64,000 bases of DNA from Carya illinoinensis (GCF_018687715.1 NC_056758.1:34071467-34135466); one strand, 5' to 3'. Positions 36,382 through 48,186 are shown, counted from the stretch's first letter. Numbers and translations: made by a program. The notes: generated by a model not told the origin, from the letters alone.

Positions 36382-37529
36382 ATAAGTAAACCACAAGATA
36401 GACTTACAGAGATAAAAATCAGAAATGTAAAACTCTGAAAGTCTCCAACCAAGAAAACCTGAAAAGAAATCACCATTAGAAACGAACAGAAAACATTAAG
36501 CACTGCATGAAACAATGAAAAAAAAGTAGAAGAAAGAAATGCTAGTAGGGTAAGGTAACAATGAAAGAAAGAAGAAAGAAAAGCCAGTAGGGTAAAGAAA
36601 ATAACCCAAGAACTAAATGTGCAGCTCTGAAAGAAAGCACCAAACGACATAAGCAGGGTGAACAAAAATAATCTTCATAGACCCTTTTAAGGTGCAATGG
36701 CTTCCTGAACTATCATCCTAGGAACTCCCATCGCATGCAGCAGACCACTACAAAACCAATCAACCCACTGGAAAACCAATCAAACCAAATATTGGAAAAC
36801 CAAATGGAAAACTGGCAGCATCATACCACTGCATATGCATTTTTTATTTCTTGCATTTTATTTCCCATAATTATTTTAAAAAAAAGGTATATATTTCATA
36901 ATATAAAAAATTAACCATACGTTTTATTTCTTTTACATCAAAAAGAAATTGTCGTGATTGATTCTTTATTTCTTGCATTTTTATTTATCAGGATTAAATA
37001 TTTGTGATTTTTTCATATGGCATTTGTTTTTTCTTCTTAGGTAGTGAGCACTGTTTTCTTTGTTGTGATTAATCATATGTCATTTGTTTTTCTTCTACAC
37101 TGAGCAAATTTTTCTTCTTTATCCTGAACGGGCAGGATTTTTTTTATTTGTTTTTAAGGTTTTAATTATTTTTTTTTATCCAGATTAAGAATGTTTTTTT
37201 TAATGGTTTTGTGATTCCATATGTTACAGATGTAAAAGTCACAATTACCTATACGTATGCAAGACTCACAATTAACTACAGGCATGCACTGACCAACTGA
37301 AGTATCTTCCATACGCATGCACTGATAACTGACAAGAGGGGACAAGAGCAGGGCTTGGTACCAATGCAACCAGCGTGTTTATACTGCACAACCAATGAAG
37401 TTAAAGACTTTTGCACGGATGAAACACACAAATTGAAGCAAAGAGTAAATACGTGAAACACGGAAACAGAATGGGATTGCACTGTTCATTACTGTAGCAG
37501 GATCATTGATGCTTTTTATTATAGAGAGA

Positions 37530-37933
37530 TGTGATGTTGAAGTTTGATAAAGTTAAAATTGTTTGATATTTAAACCCATCTTATCTAATTATTACAATTT
37601 TTTTAAATTCTAACAACAAATATAATAAATAATTTGACTTTTTTTAAATTTTAAAATAATAATAATATTAAAAAATAATATTTTATTAATATTTTATTTA
37701 ATTGTCAACTTTTATCTCAATTGAACTCATTATTCAAATCAATCATCGATAAAGATATGAGTTTAAATATTTCCTTCTAAGCACTCGTCACTAGCACGCA
37801 TGCAATTGATCCTCGATTTGGATGTTTCAATTTTGGTGGTTATGCATTGCAATACAAGTAGTAACGTTCCTTTACGTAGCTGTAAAATCAATGTGACATG
37901 GCATGTGCCTTTCAGTCGGTATAACGACTCTTA
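37530..37933. other. Unit B host sequence between the Helitron and the Harbinger nest
   Basis: Collinear with 27170-27565 in unit A. No gene. Confidence 0.7.
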
Positions 37934-39295
37934 GACCATTGACAATAGACTAACTATTACCCAATGTAAGTTTAAAATTTTGAAATTAAAGCTTATTTTC
38001 TTCTATATTGGATTAGCTATACATAAAAAGTTTAAAATTTTATCTATAGTAAATTTAAGCTCATCATCATACTTGGCGAGCTTTTATGCAAAGTTCAAAC
38101 TCATATTTTATTATTTTATTTTTTAAGTCCCATATTTATATTCACGCTTTCCTCTCCTTCTGTACAAAGATCAAAATTACATAAAAAGTTTCATGCTCTC
38201 ATTTACAATCACAGGATATTTCTATTTTTTTTTCTCTAATATAACAGGAGATATCTATTGTAAAAATGTCTACTATTTTTTATAATTTTCTAATATAACA
38301 TGAATATATATTGTAAAAACTTAGATATTCTATAAAAAAATATTTCCAAAATAATAATTTTACTTTTTAATAAAGTTATTAATTAATATATGAAGTGCAT
38401 TTGTAAAATATTAGAAAAAAATTATCAAATATTATTAAAATATATAATATTATATTATTATATAGAATTTAAAATAGCTAGTCCAATGTAGATTAGTCTA
38501 GATAAAAGTTTATATTATAGCTAAAAGACCATATTTAGAGCATTGGCATTGGATTGGCTATCATAATCTTCAAAATTTGAAGAATATATAACTTTTTATT
38601 TTTTAGCTAATCACTTAACTCTTAAAATCTACATTGGATTAGCCATCATATTCTCTATAATAATAAAATATTATTATTTTTTAATTTTAATTTTTAATTA
38701 CTTTTTAATTTTATTTTTCTAATGTGATATAACCTCCAATAATCCCATTCTTTTTCATATTCATAATCTAACAATCTATAATATAATAATCTTATATGTA
38801 TATAGATGACAAAATCTCATATGTAAATAAAAATTCTATATGTACAATCCATAATAATCCCATATCTATAATATAATAAACTCAAAATATAATAAAATAA
38901 CATATAAAAAAATCACAGCCCAACAACATATAATAAAATAACAACCCAACATTTACATGTGACAACTTAATGCTGTCCAAAATAACAACCCAACTTGTGT
39001 GCATCGGCAACATCAGATTTTTGACAATATTCTAACTCCAACAATCACTTGTGTGCTTCTGCATGCATAATAACAGCCCAATAGCCCTACAAAATAACAG
39101 TATCTCTAATATAAAGTCTGTCCAACAGTCCTACATAACAGTCCAACAAAAAGTTACAAAATAGCTATCAATAGTTGCTGCTCAGCCATATATATTTAAC
39201 ACCACATGTGGCTGCCCATCTACTAAAACTAATTGTGTTTTTATTAACAAAATAATATTAAGTAGATAATAACAGGTTGAAACAAAGATGGCTAC

Positions 39296-40694
39296 TGTTG
39301 AACCCAATATTTCAAGTTTTGTATAATTATATATTTACACATGGATTTTGTTGATAACAAATGAATTCAAAGAATAAAGGAGTCACAAGCTCAAGTTGTC
39401 TACACAATGGAGTCAAGCACATCAAATAAACAAGCATGAGCAAAAAGGAAACAAGTTCACATTAAAATCATACAGTAGTATTGTAAATTTATTAAAAGTT
39501 CGAAATTAGGATTAAGGCTCAAAATTAATATTTTATCATAAAGCATTAAAATACATTTTCCACATGTGTATAAATATTTTGAAAATTAAATTTAAAAATT
39601 TTGAAAGATAATTGATTATCATATTTCACATGTAAATTACATGATTAAAGGTTTGAATTTTGAAAATATTAAAGATGATTGATTGTCAGCTTTCACATGT
39701 GCATGTTTTATTTTAATATTTTTAAAAATGATTGATACTTTTTTTGATTTATACAAAAGATAGATGTTTTTATTTGAAAATTTTGAAAAGTGAAGTGTGC
39801 TCCTTTTGTCATATGCAAAAAGTAAAAAAATTATATTTGAATTTTTTGAAAAGTAAAGTGCTCCTTTTGTCATATGCAAAAAGTAAAAAAATTAGGTTTG
39901 AATTTTTTGAAAAGTAAAGTGTGCTCCTTTTATTATATGCAAAAAATAAAAAATTAGGTTTGAAATTTTTGAAAAATGAATAATGTTGTATTTGAAAATT
40001 GAAAAAGAAGTACATTTTATTTGAATTTTTTGAAAAAGTGAATGATGTTGTCTTTGACATATGAATTTTTTTAAATTTGAATATGTAGTCTCATATGCTT
40101 ATAAATAGATCATTTGAGAGTTTCATATTTACAACATCAAGAGCATATAACATTCATTCAAAACTTTTATTCTCTCTTCTCTAAGCATTGAGTCTTAATC
40201 CTTATTCATTTTGAGAGAGATATAGTTTGCGCTGTATTGTTCTTATTTCACTCATTGAGGAGTGTTTTCTGATAATCTACTCACTATCAGCTCTTGTATC
40301 AGTAAAAGGGTGTGTATAACCCTTGTGTGTGTAGAAAATGTTCTACACAGGGAATAGTTGAATCACCACGTGTAAGGTGATTGTAAGTGTAGAGGGTGTT
40401 CTACACAGATCCTTTGTAGCGGTGTTGTTCAAATGTAATAGGTTTCTATCTCCACTTGAAGGAGGTTGAATAATGAATTTGAGAATTCTCAATGGGTAGC
40501 TTGAGGTGAGGACATAGGTAGTGGGGCCGAATCTCGTTAACATACTGAATTTGCTTCTCTCTTACCCTTACTCTTTATATTTATTGTTGTTTCATATTTT
40601 GTTTATATTTTATATTGTATATTTGATTTATAATTTTTATTTTTTTAAATACAACTCAATTCATCCATCTCTTGTGTTAGTCATCTGAGCAACA
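39296..40694 (+). mobile_element. Copia solo LTR with perfect 5-bp target duplication
   Basis: Reads TGTTGAACCC...GAGCAACA on the plus strand, opposite to the other two LTRs of this family. The duplication GCTAC is exact (39291-39295 and 40695-40699). The internal repeat of about 62 bp is present three times (39785-39965). It is inserted at the very end of the Harbinger ORF1, whose TAG stop uses target-site bases. Confidence 0.95.
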
Positions 40695-40695
40695 G

Positions 40696-41776
40696 CTACA
40701 CATCTTCAAAATCAAAAGATGGAGATGGAGGTGGAGATGTAAATGAAAATCGCTTCCGTGATTCCTCAAAAATCTCTTTTTGAATATTCAAGAAATAATC
40801 TTGCTGCATTCTATTCATTCTAGCAAGATCTAATTTCATTAACTTCATATCGATCTTCCTTTTTTTCTCCACTAGTAAATCGTGTGCCACAGAATTACTC
40901 TTGCTAATCTCTTGTCTTTTCTCAGAAATGTATATGGCTCTGTCATTTCTCATGCCATTTAAGGCCTCAGCAAATTCAGCATCATAAGTTTCTCCGGCCT
41001 TCCTCTTTCTCTCATTTTCTTTTGCAACCTTCTTGCATGTAGGTCTCTCAGAAATGACCTATATGTTGTCATCTAAAGTGTCGTCTCCTAATGGAGTCGA
41101 GTCTGCAATAGCAGCGCGTTTTCCATGTGGTTTTCTTCTCATTGACAATATGGAAACATGCTGCTGCCATTTTGGTTGGTGTCTATACACCAACAATGTT
41201 TCATGTTGTATTTGACCTTCTCAGTCTCTCTATACATGATTTTGACTCTTTCAATCTAAATATGCAAATTTAGTGAGAATGTAATAATAGAATTTCAGTA
41301 AAAAATTTCAGAACCAAAGTTCAGTTAGAAACTCATACCTTGTCCTGTTCTGTTGCACCATTTGGATGCAATAATTCTACTTGGGTCACAGCATCACAAA
41401 ATTTATTTGTGCATTTTTAGATCACCGACCATCAATTGGTCAATGACCCTCTAGAACGATTTGTCATGCTAGGTTTTTTATACTCATTGTAATAATCACT
41501 AATTCTCTCCCACATTTATGAGTATTTTTTACTTGTCCCCTGGATATCATCCATGTTAATATTAAGCCAAGCTAACACGAGGAGATTGTCCTCCTCTACA
41601 GTGAAAGACACATCTCGTTGTGTTTTCTTACTAGGTGGCCTTTTTTCACCTGTCAATTGTGTTGCTTGGAGTCCAACGTTATCATGGCTGCTAGTCATCA
41701 GGGTATTAGAGATTCCTTATTCACCACCTTGCAATAGAGTAGTAAAAAAGAGATCTTCATCAAATATGGTGTCCAT
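40696..41776 (-). pseudogene. PIF/Harbinger ORF1 (Myb/SANT-like, NAM-associated C-terminal type), broken
   Basis: Minus-strand remnants in order: MDTIFDEDLFFTTLLQGGE-stop; FTVEEDNLLVLAWLNINMDD (Myb/SANT-like start); MWERISDYYNEYKKPSMTNR; CTNKFCDAVTQVELLHPNGA; an intron-like gap with GT and AG; FKHCW-like KHCWCI; ERPTCKKVAKENERKRKAG; and a charged coiled-coil tail MKLMKLDLARMNRMQQDYFL. ORF1 proteins of PIF/Pong elements bind element ends and help the transposase. Stops at about 41685-41750, 41516 and within 41400-41440 show it is dead. The same fold occurs in host genes annotated as NAM-associated proteins, but position inside Harbinger ends favours ORF1. Confidence 0.75.
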
Positions 41777-42026
41777 CCTTAATTCAAATATTCATGTACA
41801 AAATCAAGAATAGTCTCATAACTCCAATAACAGCTCAATACATAAAGTGCTGTCCGAAGTTTAATACAAAATAACATACAATAGCCATGCATGAATTATA
41901 CTTTAAATATTTACATGGGAACTAATAATAAGGAAGAAACCATAATATACAAACAGTTCAGTATGCAGTTCATATGAAGATAATTAATTCTAGGGATCAT
42001 AATTTTATTCCACACTATGCACGCAT

Positions 42027-42030
<4 letters not shown>

Positions 42031-42082
<52 letters not shown>
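42031..42082. repeat. Microsatellite (AG)n
   Basis: 26 uninterrupted AG units. Confidence 0.97.
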
Positions 42083-42085
<3 letters not shown>

Positions 42086-43945
42086 GGGTCTTAGATGGGT
42101 GCTGATGTGATTTTTTACCGAGTTACTTGAAGTATATTGAGATGTGGTAGTCTATTAGTAAGTCCTGATAGGGCCCTTGGCAAAATCTGGAGCTAGTAAT
42201 CCAAGTAAAGACTTAATTGGTATTATATACATTGATTGGAAATAAATATGTAAACTGAGGTTCTACTTGGACTTTAGAGAGAGTTTTGCTGGAATAGTTT
42301 AACTAAATTAAAGCAGAGTTTCTGCACTGAGCGGCAAATTGTCATGATGGAGATAAAGCATTTCTCATACGAAAACTCCTATAATCAATTGCAAATTTGG
42401 GTGCCCCTAGGTTTTGGGAACAAATATATTTTCAAGATGCAAATACAACACTTCTCTTATACTTCCTGATTAATATTAAAAGCAAATTTTATTTTTTTTA
42501 ATTTTTTTTTTATTTTTTATTTTTATGCTTTGTACTTGTAGGTCTCATATATAGAGTGCGTTTTTTCTAATGACCCTATAGAATCACTCTCAAGGAATAA
42601 TGAATTTCAAGTGCCCCTTGTTTAAGAGTTCCTTCCAAGGTCACCTAAAAAATCAATTGCCAAGAAATTGAACTCGACATTATTCCTAAAGTTGATCTTT
42701 ACAAATGTGAACCATGGGAATTAGCAAGTTTCTATCTCCTCCTCCTCCTCCTCCTCATGATCACCCTTCAACTTCATAATTAACTAGGTTTCTTTGTTCT
42801 TTTTCTGTGGTTTATGTGGTCACTAATTTCTCAGTTTGATTTATGTTAGATGCATGTCATTGAGAATGTTTCAGGCATTCATGTATTAAAATATTCATGT
42901 TCATATTTATTTTAGCACTTTTGTGCCATTTTTCTTTTGATCATTGAACTTAATTTTGCTATATATATATATATATGAAATATTGCAAAAAAATCATTTT
43001 TTCCGAGTAGAGACCCAGAATGGTATATTTTTGGACTCAGAGATAGAAAATACCCAAATGGATTCAGAACAAACATAGAAACTCGAGCTGGATATTAGAA
43101 ATCAGACATAGTTTTTGTTGCTCTGAATTCATAGAACTACAAACAAATCCAAACAAATCCAAATCGATGGGTATACGGAATGAGTATCCTTAAAATCAGA
43201 GTAAAATGTCACAAAAAAAAATCCCAACAACATTAATAAAATCAAACCCAAACAACAAAATCAAGAGCAAGAATCAAGTTTAGATTTCAGATTTTACCAT
43301 GTTGTTGGGCGTCGGTGTTGGAGTGAAACTGTGGCAGTGCCGTGCTTGAGAGAAGGAAGTGAAAGACGAAAGAGAAGAGTTGCGGGAGAGAAAGAGGGAA
43401 GAAGAAGAGAAAGAACAGAAAAAAATGGAAGAAAAGAAAGAAGGGAGAGACACGGGAGAGGTAAGAAGAAGATAAAGAAGGGAAAAAAAAACTGGAAGAA
43501 GAAGAGAATGGATGTGATATATGGGAGGGAAGAGAAAGGAAGAGAACCGCGGGAGAGAGGAGTAGAAATGAATAAACAATGTATTTAGACGTTCTACAGG
43601 ACTTTTTATCTTTGAAAAATAAGATGAAAATATTGTAATTCATAATTTATATGAAAGGTGTTTGACTAATCCGATGTAGAGCTTTTATTGATAAAATCAG
43701 TCAAATATGAAGATGAAAAGTAATTTGAACAAACCAATACCAATACTCTTAGAGTTCTATTTAAACTTAGCAATAGTTAGCCCATTGTCAATGTTCTTAT
43801 AGCCCGTTCATTCAACTTGAAAATGACGTCACATCAGTCACTGAAGGTGATGGGCGCCCAAATTTCCCCCCAAGTGACTTCACCGTGTTATCATGCCATG
43901 CCAACTTTTCCGTACGAAAAAGAAATGTTTTTTTGGAGGATTAGG

Positions 43946-46478
43946 TAGAGCTGCAAACGAACCGAGTCGAGCCGAGTTTGAACAGGGGGTCTCGAGCTTG
44001 ATAAGCATATATACGTGCTCGAACTCGACTCGAGCTCGACAAAATTTACAAACGTCTGATCGAACTCGAATCGCATAACATGTATCAGGATTGAACTCGA
44101 CTCGAACTTGTCTAAGATAAATAAACGAACTAGTACGAGCTCGAGTTAAGAGTTAAATACTCTGTTTTTGAAACCCAATGCCCAAATCGGAAGGCAGCCT
44201 CGCTCAGCCCCATCAGAGAAGCATGCAGCAACAGAAGAGAGTAAACAACGCAGAAATTCAACATAGAGATTGAAAACCAAGGGAGAAACATTGCAGAACA
44301 AGATGCAAATAAAAAAAAAAAAATTGCAAAAACAGTGACAAACTGACAATGACCCACTCAGAGACCAAACAAGAGACATATGGAGTAAAAGACCCACAAC
44401 TATTAAACCCCCAACATTGCCCTGCCCATCCGATTGCATTTCTTTTTTATGGGAATAAGAGGAGGGGGAGAGGGTGGCTGACCGAGACGAGGGGTTGATG
44501 CTCGACGAACGTGTGGATAAACTAGACCGACGGGAGCAGGCGATCAGAGGCAACGGGAGGAACAGCCACGTTGTGCAATGGTGGTGGCGATGGGGGCTGT
44601 GGGAGCAGCTCACGGGTAGTGGCAGCACTGCCAGGGAGAAGAGAGAAAAAATAAAAATGGAAGAAGAGAGATGAAGATGTCGGGCGACGCAGAGAGGGGG
44701 AGGGGAAAATACAACGATAGGCACGACCATGTTGTGTAGTGCTGGTGGCGATGGGGGCGGTGGCAGCAGCTCACGAGTGGTGGCAGCACTGGCAAGTAGA
44801 AGAGAAGAAAAAAATGAAAATGGAGGTTTTAGGGCTTGGAGACGTCGTGCGGCGCAGAGAGCAGAAGGAGAAAATAAGATGTAGGTTAAGTATTCCAAGC
44901 CCCCAAAACGACGTAGTTTTGGGTGGAGTTTAGAGGGCTGGCCTCTATCACACGGGCTGAGCCCTTCATATTATCAAATACAAGTATTAATAATATTAAA
45001 AATATGTTTGAATTTATCAATTTCACTATAATTTTTTCTGTTTTTTCCAAATAAATACCAAATGTTGATAAAAATATAGAAATGCAATCTTAACAAAATA
45101 AATTTTAATATTGTGCAATATTTTATTTGCTTATATTTTAAGTTACTTATATATTATTTTTTCTTTTATTAATGATTTTGATTTAATGATTCTTTAAATA
45201 TATAATTTCGAAATGTAAATATTTTTTTATTTTTGGATAAAATTAACCGTTTAATAATAATGAATTGAAATGTTATATTTTAAAATTGAAACGTTATATT
45301 CTTATTCCATGAATATGTAGTATACAACATGCATATTCGACTTTAACTATTAAAAGTAATAATAATAGGTGAGATAGTATAATTAGAAAATTCATAATGA
45401 ATTATGTTATAATTTCATATTAATTTTAAAATATAATATTTTATTATTAATATTTTACTTTCATAGTGCGAGAATGTAAAATAAAAGAGGGAGAAGGCCC
45501 TAATGACACCAAAGGCATCTGGTGGATTAAATCTATTTTGGGAAAATAGATCAATATGTGCTTACTATGTTTAACTTTCAAGAAAATAAAAGATCAAAAG
45601 ACTCTGATAGGATTACATGATTACATTATAAGTATTTATGCCTGATTAGTAGAATTCCAACTTACCAAAATGAATGTATGGAGTTCGAACCCCCTCCCCC
45701 AAACTAATAAAAAAAAAAAAACTCTAGTCGTATAGATGTAAGTTGTAAGTTATAACCCTAGCCTTACTTTATCTATACACGTGTAACATGTTTGATGTTT
45801 CACTTGATATGAGTCATATACACATATTAAAATATAAGCCTAGTAAATATCAATGTAACATTGATTCATTGTCACCTTTCAATACATATGTCATCAAGAA
45901 CGCCTAATACATTAAAGTAATATTAAAAAATTACATAATAAAGCTATTAATTTGATATTAAAGCATTCAATTATTCTTGATATAATATTAAATATAGCCA
46001 AATAATTAAAATATGATTAGTTAAGAAAGTGTCACAATTAATTAGAGTTGTTTATTTTTATAAACATTTTATATTTGACTCAATAATTCTTTTATGAACT
46101 TAATACATTATTATTGTAAAATAATAAAACATATTACTTATACATAAAATTAAAATAACAACATATATTACTCTTATACAAAGTATAAAAAGTAATATAT
46201 ATAGCATATAAAATATATATAATAAAAGAATATATATGTAAATATATATATTACGAGTATTATGACGAGCTCAAAATGAGTCGAGTAGAGTTTATACGAA
46301 TATTATTCACGAGCCTGAACCGAATCGAGTCGAGATTATACGAGTTTTGCTCGTTTAATATTCGAACCAATCTTAGTGTTCACGAACAACTCATTTATTA
46401 AATGAATTGAGTCCGAGTCGAGTTTATACGAGTCGATCTCGAATTGTTCACGAGCGGCTCTGTTCGTTTACAGCCCTA
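43946..46478. mobile_element. hAT-like non-autonomous element (2.5 kb)
   Basis: Ends TAGAGCTGCAAACGAAC and (reverse complement) TAGGGCTGTAAACGAAC, 15 of 17 identical, flanked by an exact 8-bp duplication GGATTAGG (43938-43945 and 46479-46486). Unit A has one copy, GGATTGGG, at 27928-27935. Subterminal parts are full of CGAGTCGAG/CTCGACTCG words in both orientations. No transposase is seen. A GC-rich centre (about 44460-44900) holds an imperfect tandem repeat of about 165 bp; the long minus-strand frame there is low-complexity. Confidence 0.88.
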
Positions 46479-46486
46479 GGATTAGG

Positions 46487-47163
46487 CCATGCCAATGTGG
46501 TAGCTGGCAAGCCGCTAAAGATGCTACTCACATAAAAATATTATAATTATTAAAATGAATTTTTATTCTCGAATTAATAGGTATACCACACCGTCTATAT
46601 TATTTAAGAGAATTAATAGTAACTAAAAAAATATATAGAATTTATATAAAAAATAATTTTTAATAATAAATCTTATTTTTTTAAAAATATCTGCACGATA
46701 TTTACACATCTCATGACTATATGTAACATTTTCTCATACTTTATTAATGTACTCAATGGATTAATAATAGAATTTTTCATTATTAAAATCTATGTAAATA
46801 GAGGATTATAAAATTAATATAAAATTAAATGTAGGGTCAAACTCTTTGATACAAAAGCAACCTTGACGGATAAAATTGGCTAATGAAGTCTAATGATACC
46901 AATCAGTACACCAAAAATAGAGTTATGCTAAAAAAATCTTCAAGGGAATAGAAATTGAGCGTTCATCCTTTCAATGAAAATTCAAATCATTCCTAAAATA
47001 AGGAATAGATAGTAGACAAGTTCGGAGAAAGATATATCTTTCCTTAAATAGGGATAACTTGCCTAATATTTAAAGGGTCAGTCATTTTGGATTAAAAGTG
47101 AGAGAGGCTAGAAAAATTAGACAAGAAGTTTTGAACAATAATAATATTGAAGAAAGACAGAAG
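46487..47163. other. Unit B upstream region of peptide gene copy B
   Basis: Collinear with 27936-28605 and keeps the region just before the peptide ATG (about 5% differences by eye over the last 185 bases). It probably holds the promoter and 5' UTR. Confidence 0.6.
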
Positions 47164-47409
47164 ATGGCGGTAGCCGGTCAAAAACAGTTGTTGATCATTG
47201 CCTTTGTGCTGTTCGTTTTGGTTGCTTTTCCTGTAGAGGCCAGAAAGTTGGGTGGAAGCGGTTCTTTCTTTCAAGATTTTCATTTTGGTCGTATAAGAAT
47301 GCTATCCGAAGGTGTTCATACCACGCAACATGAGGTTTATCAGCTTCACAGAATTCAACCCTCTCCTCCCCCACCTCCTCAGGCCAACAAACCCCCTCCT
47401 CAGGCCTAA
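47164..47409 (+). CDS. Putative small secreted signalling-peptide precursor, copy B (81 aa)
   Basis: The paralogue of 28606-28851, with the same length and start (MAVAGQKQ). Signal peptide core LIIAFVLFVLVAF, likely cleavage after PVEA. The secreted part keeps RKLGG, GSFFQDFHFGR, LSEGV, TQHE, YQLHRI and the tail PSPPPPPQA.KPPP.A. By eye there are 21 base differences from copy A, giving 14 replacements and 5 silent codon changes. Both frames stayed open after the duplication despite heavy transposon insertion upstream of this copy, so both may be expressed. An in-frame ATG at 47098 exists, but copy A has no matching start there. Confidence 0.65.
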   Translation: MAVAGQKQLLIIAFVLFVLVAFPVEARKLGGSGSFFQDFHFGRIRMLSEGVHTTQHEVYQLHRIQPSPPPPPQANKPPPQA

Positions 47410-47738
47410 GGAGGGAAATGATCTTCATGAGATTATTATCAGCTAACTTATTCGAAAATGAAAAAAGAAAAGACAATGAAGGGAATTGTTTCAACATTTA
47501 AGGAAAAATATTAAATAGAATATTGTGAGAATTATGGTGTTTTGAAGTGTCAACAGTCTAATAATTTTTGTGTTTTTTTTTGGGGGGGGAGACTGGGAGG
47601 GCTTCTTTTTGTACTGTTATTATGTGTGAAACTCAGCAATTGTGCTCTTCACAAGTGTGCAATAAATCTATGAAAGGTTGAATAAAAAAATATGAACAAT
47701 TCTGATATAAAGTTGTGTGATGTTGGGTTTTATTTTAA

Positions 47739-47908
47739 GAGTTTTGCTATATACAAGCACAGTCGCGTACTAATCTGTGTACTGATACTGATTCATTCAT
47801 ACTTAAAATTTAAATTAACACTGTTTTCAATAAAATCTACTTTTTGACCAATCACATTACATTGGTACACAAATTAGTGCATAATTGTGCTTGTAACTAT
47901 ATTTTTCC
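47739..47908. repeat. MITE (170 bp), Mutator-like
   Basis: Exact 9-bp duplication TTATTTTAA (47730-47738 and 47909-47917). Subterminal inverted arms: ATATACAAGCACAG...ACTAATCTGTGTAC on the left against ATAGTTACAAGCACAA...ACTAATTTGTGTAC on the right. Unit A has the empty site with one TTATTTTAA. The 9-bp duplication favours a MULE-derived element. Confidence 0.85.
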
Positions 47909-47997
47909 TTATTTTAATTAGTAGACAAAATCATCTCCAAGACAGTTTGGGCCGATGAGGCTTATTCGGGAGGTGGACTCGGGGCAAATTTTAATCT

Positions 47998-48186
47998 ATG
48001 CCTGCCTCAAGGTCTAAAAGCCCATCCGTGGCCTTAGTTACTATATACAGTACCATACAAACTTCAGACATTGACAGCATACATCCGAGAATTCAAGAAG
48101 AGTTAGCTAAATGGGAATTAGATGACAATAGTTTGTATGGATTAGCAACCTTAATGGGGAAATCCAGTGCATTTGCAATATCATAG
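47998..48186 (+). other. Short open frame kept in both units, copy B (62 codons)
   Basis: Counterpart of 29291-29476, nearly identical. Coding status unknown; see that entry. Confidence 0.25.

Larger units (their letters stand above)
33151..37529 (-). mobile_element. Helitron (non-autonomous, about 4.4 kb)
   Basis: Unit A supplies the empty site. On the minus strand the insert begins TCTCTCTATAATAAAAAGC (at 37529) and ends CTAG (33154-33151). It sits between A (37530) and T (33150), the rule for Helitrons. A palindrome AACGTGCAATGCACGTT (33163-33179) lies just before the CTAG end, as the Helitron 3' hairpin should. No target duplication is present. No Rep/helicase frame is seen, so it is non-autonomous. 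It carries exon-like host DNA and a 0.9-kb tandem duplication. Confidence 0.88.
38538..43748. mobile_element. Inner PIF/Harbinger element, defective (5.2 kb)
   Basis: Ends GAGCATTGGCATTGGATTGG and (reverse complement) GAGTATTGGTATTGGTTTGT, flanked by TTA at 38535-38537 and 43749-43751. Inside is a decayed ORF1 (41776-40696, minus). No DDE transposase (ORF2) remnant was recognised between 41777 and 43748. A Copia solo LTR (39296-40694) and a GA microsatellite lie within. Confidence 0.8.
37934..43796. mobile_element. Outer PIF/Harbinger-like MITE, split by a second element
   Basis: Left end GACCATTGACAATAGACTAA and right end (reverse complement) GAACATTGACAATGGGCTAA form an imperfect inverted repeat about 25 bp long. 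Target duplication TTA lies at 37931-37933 and 43797-43799; unit A has a single CTA at the matching place. Without the inner element (38538-43748) this one is about 650 bp, so it is a non-autonomous MITE. Confidence 0.8.

Noticed and set aside
36261..36665. 134-codon minus-strand frame in the Helitron
   Set aside because: Includes a 59-bp duplicated unit and is Phe/Leu/Ser-rich; no similarity or splice support.
43280..43643. Overlapping frames on both strands in the Harbinger element
   Set aside because: Translations of a GA/CT-rich stretch near the element end; no DDE transposase motif.
44146..44898. 250-codon minus-strand frame in the hAT element
   Set aside because: Composed of repeated Pro/Ser/His/Leu segments across a tandem repeat; not a hAT transposase and no known domain.
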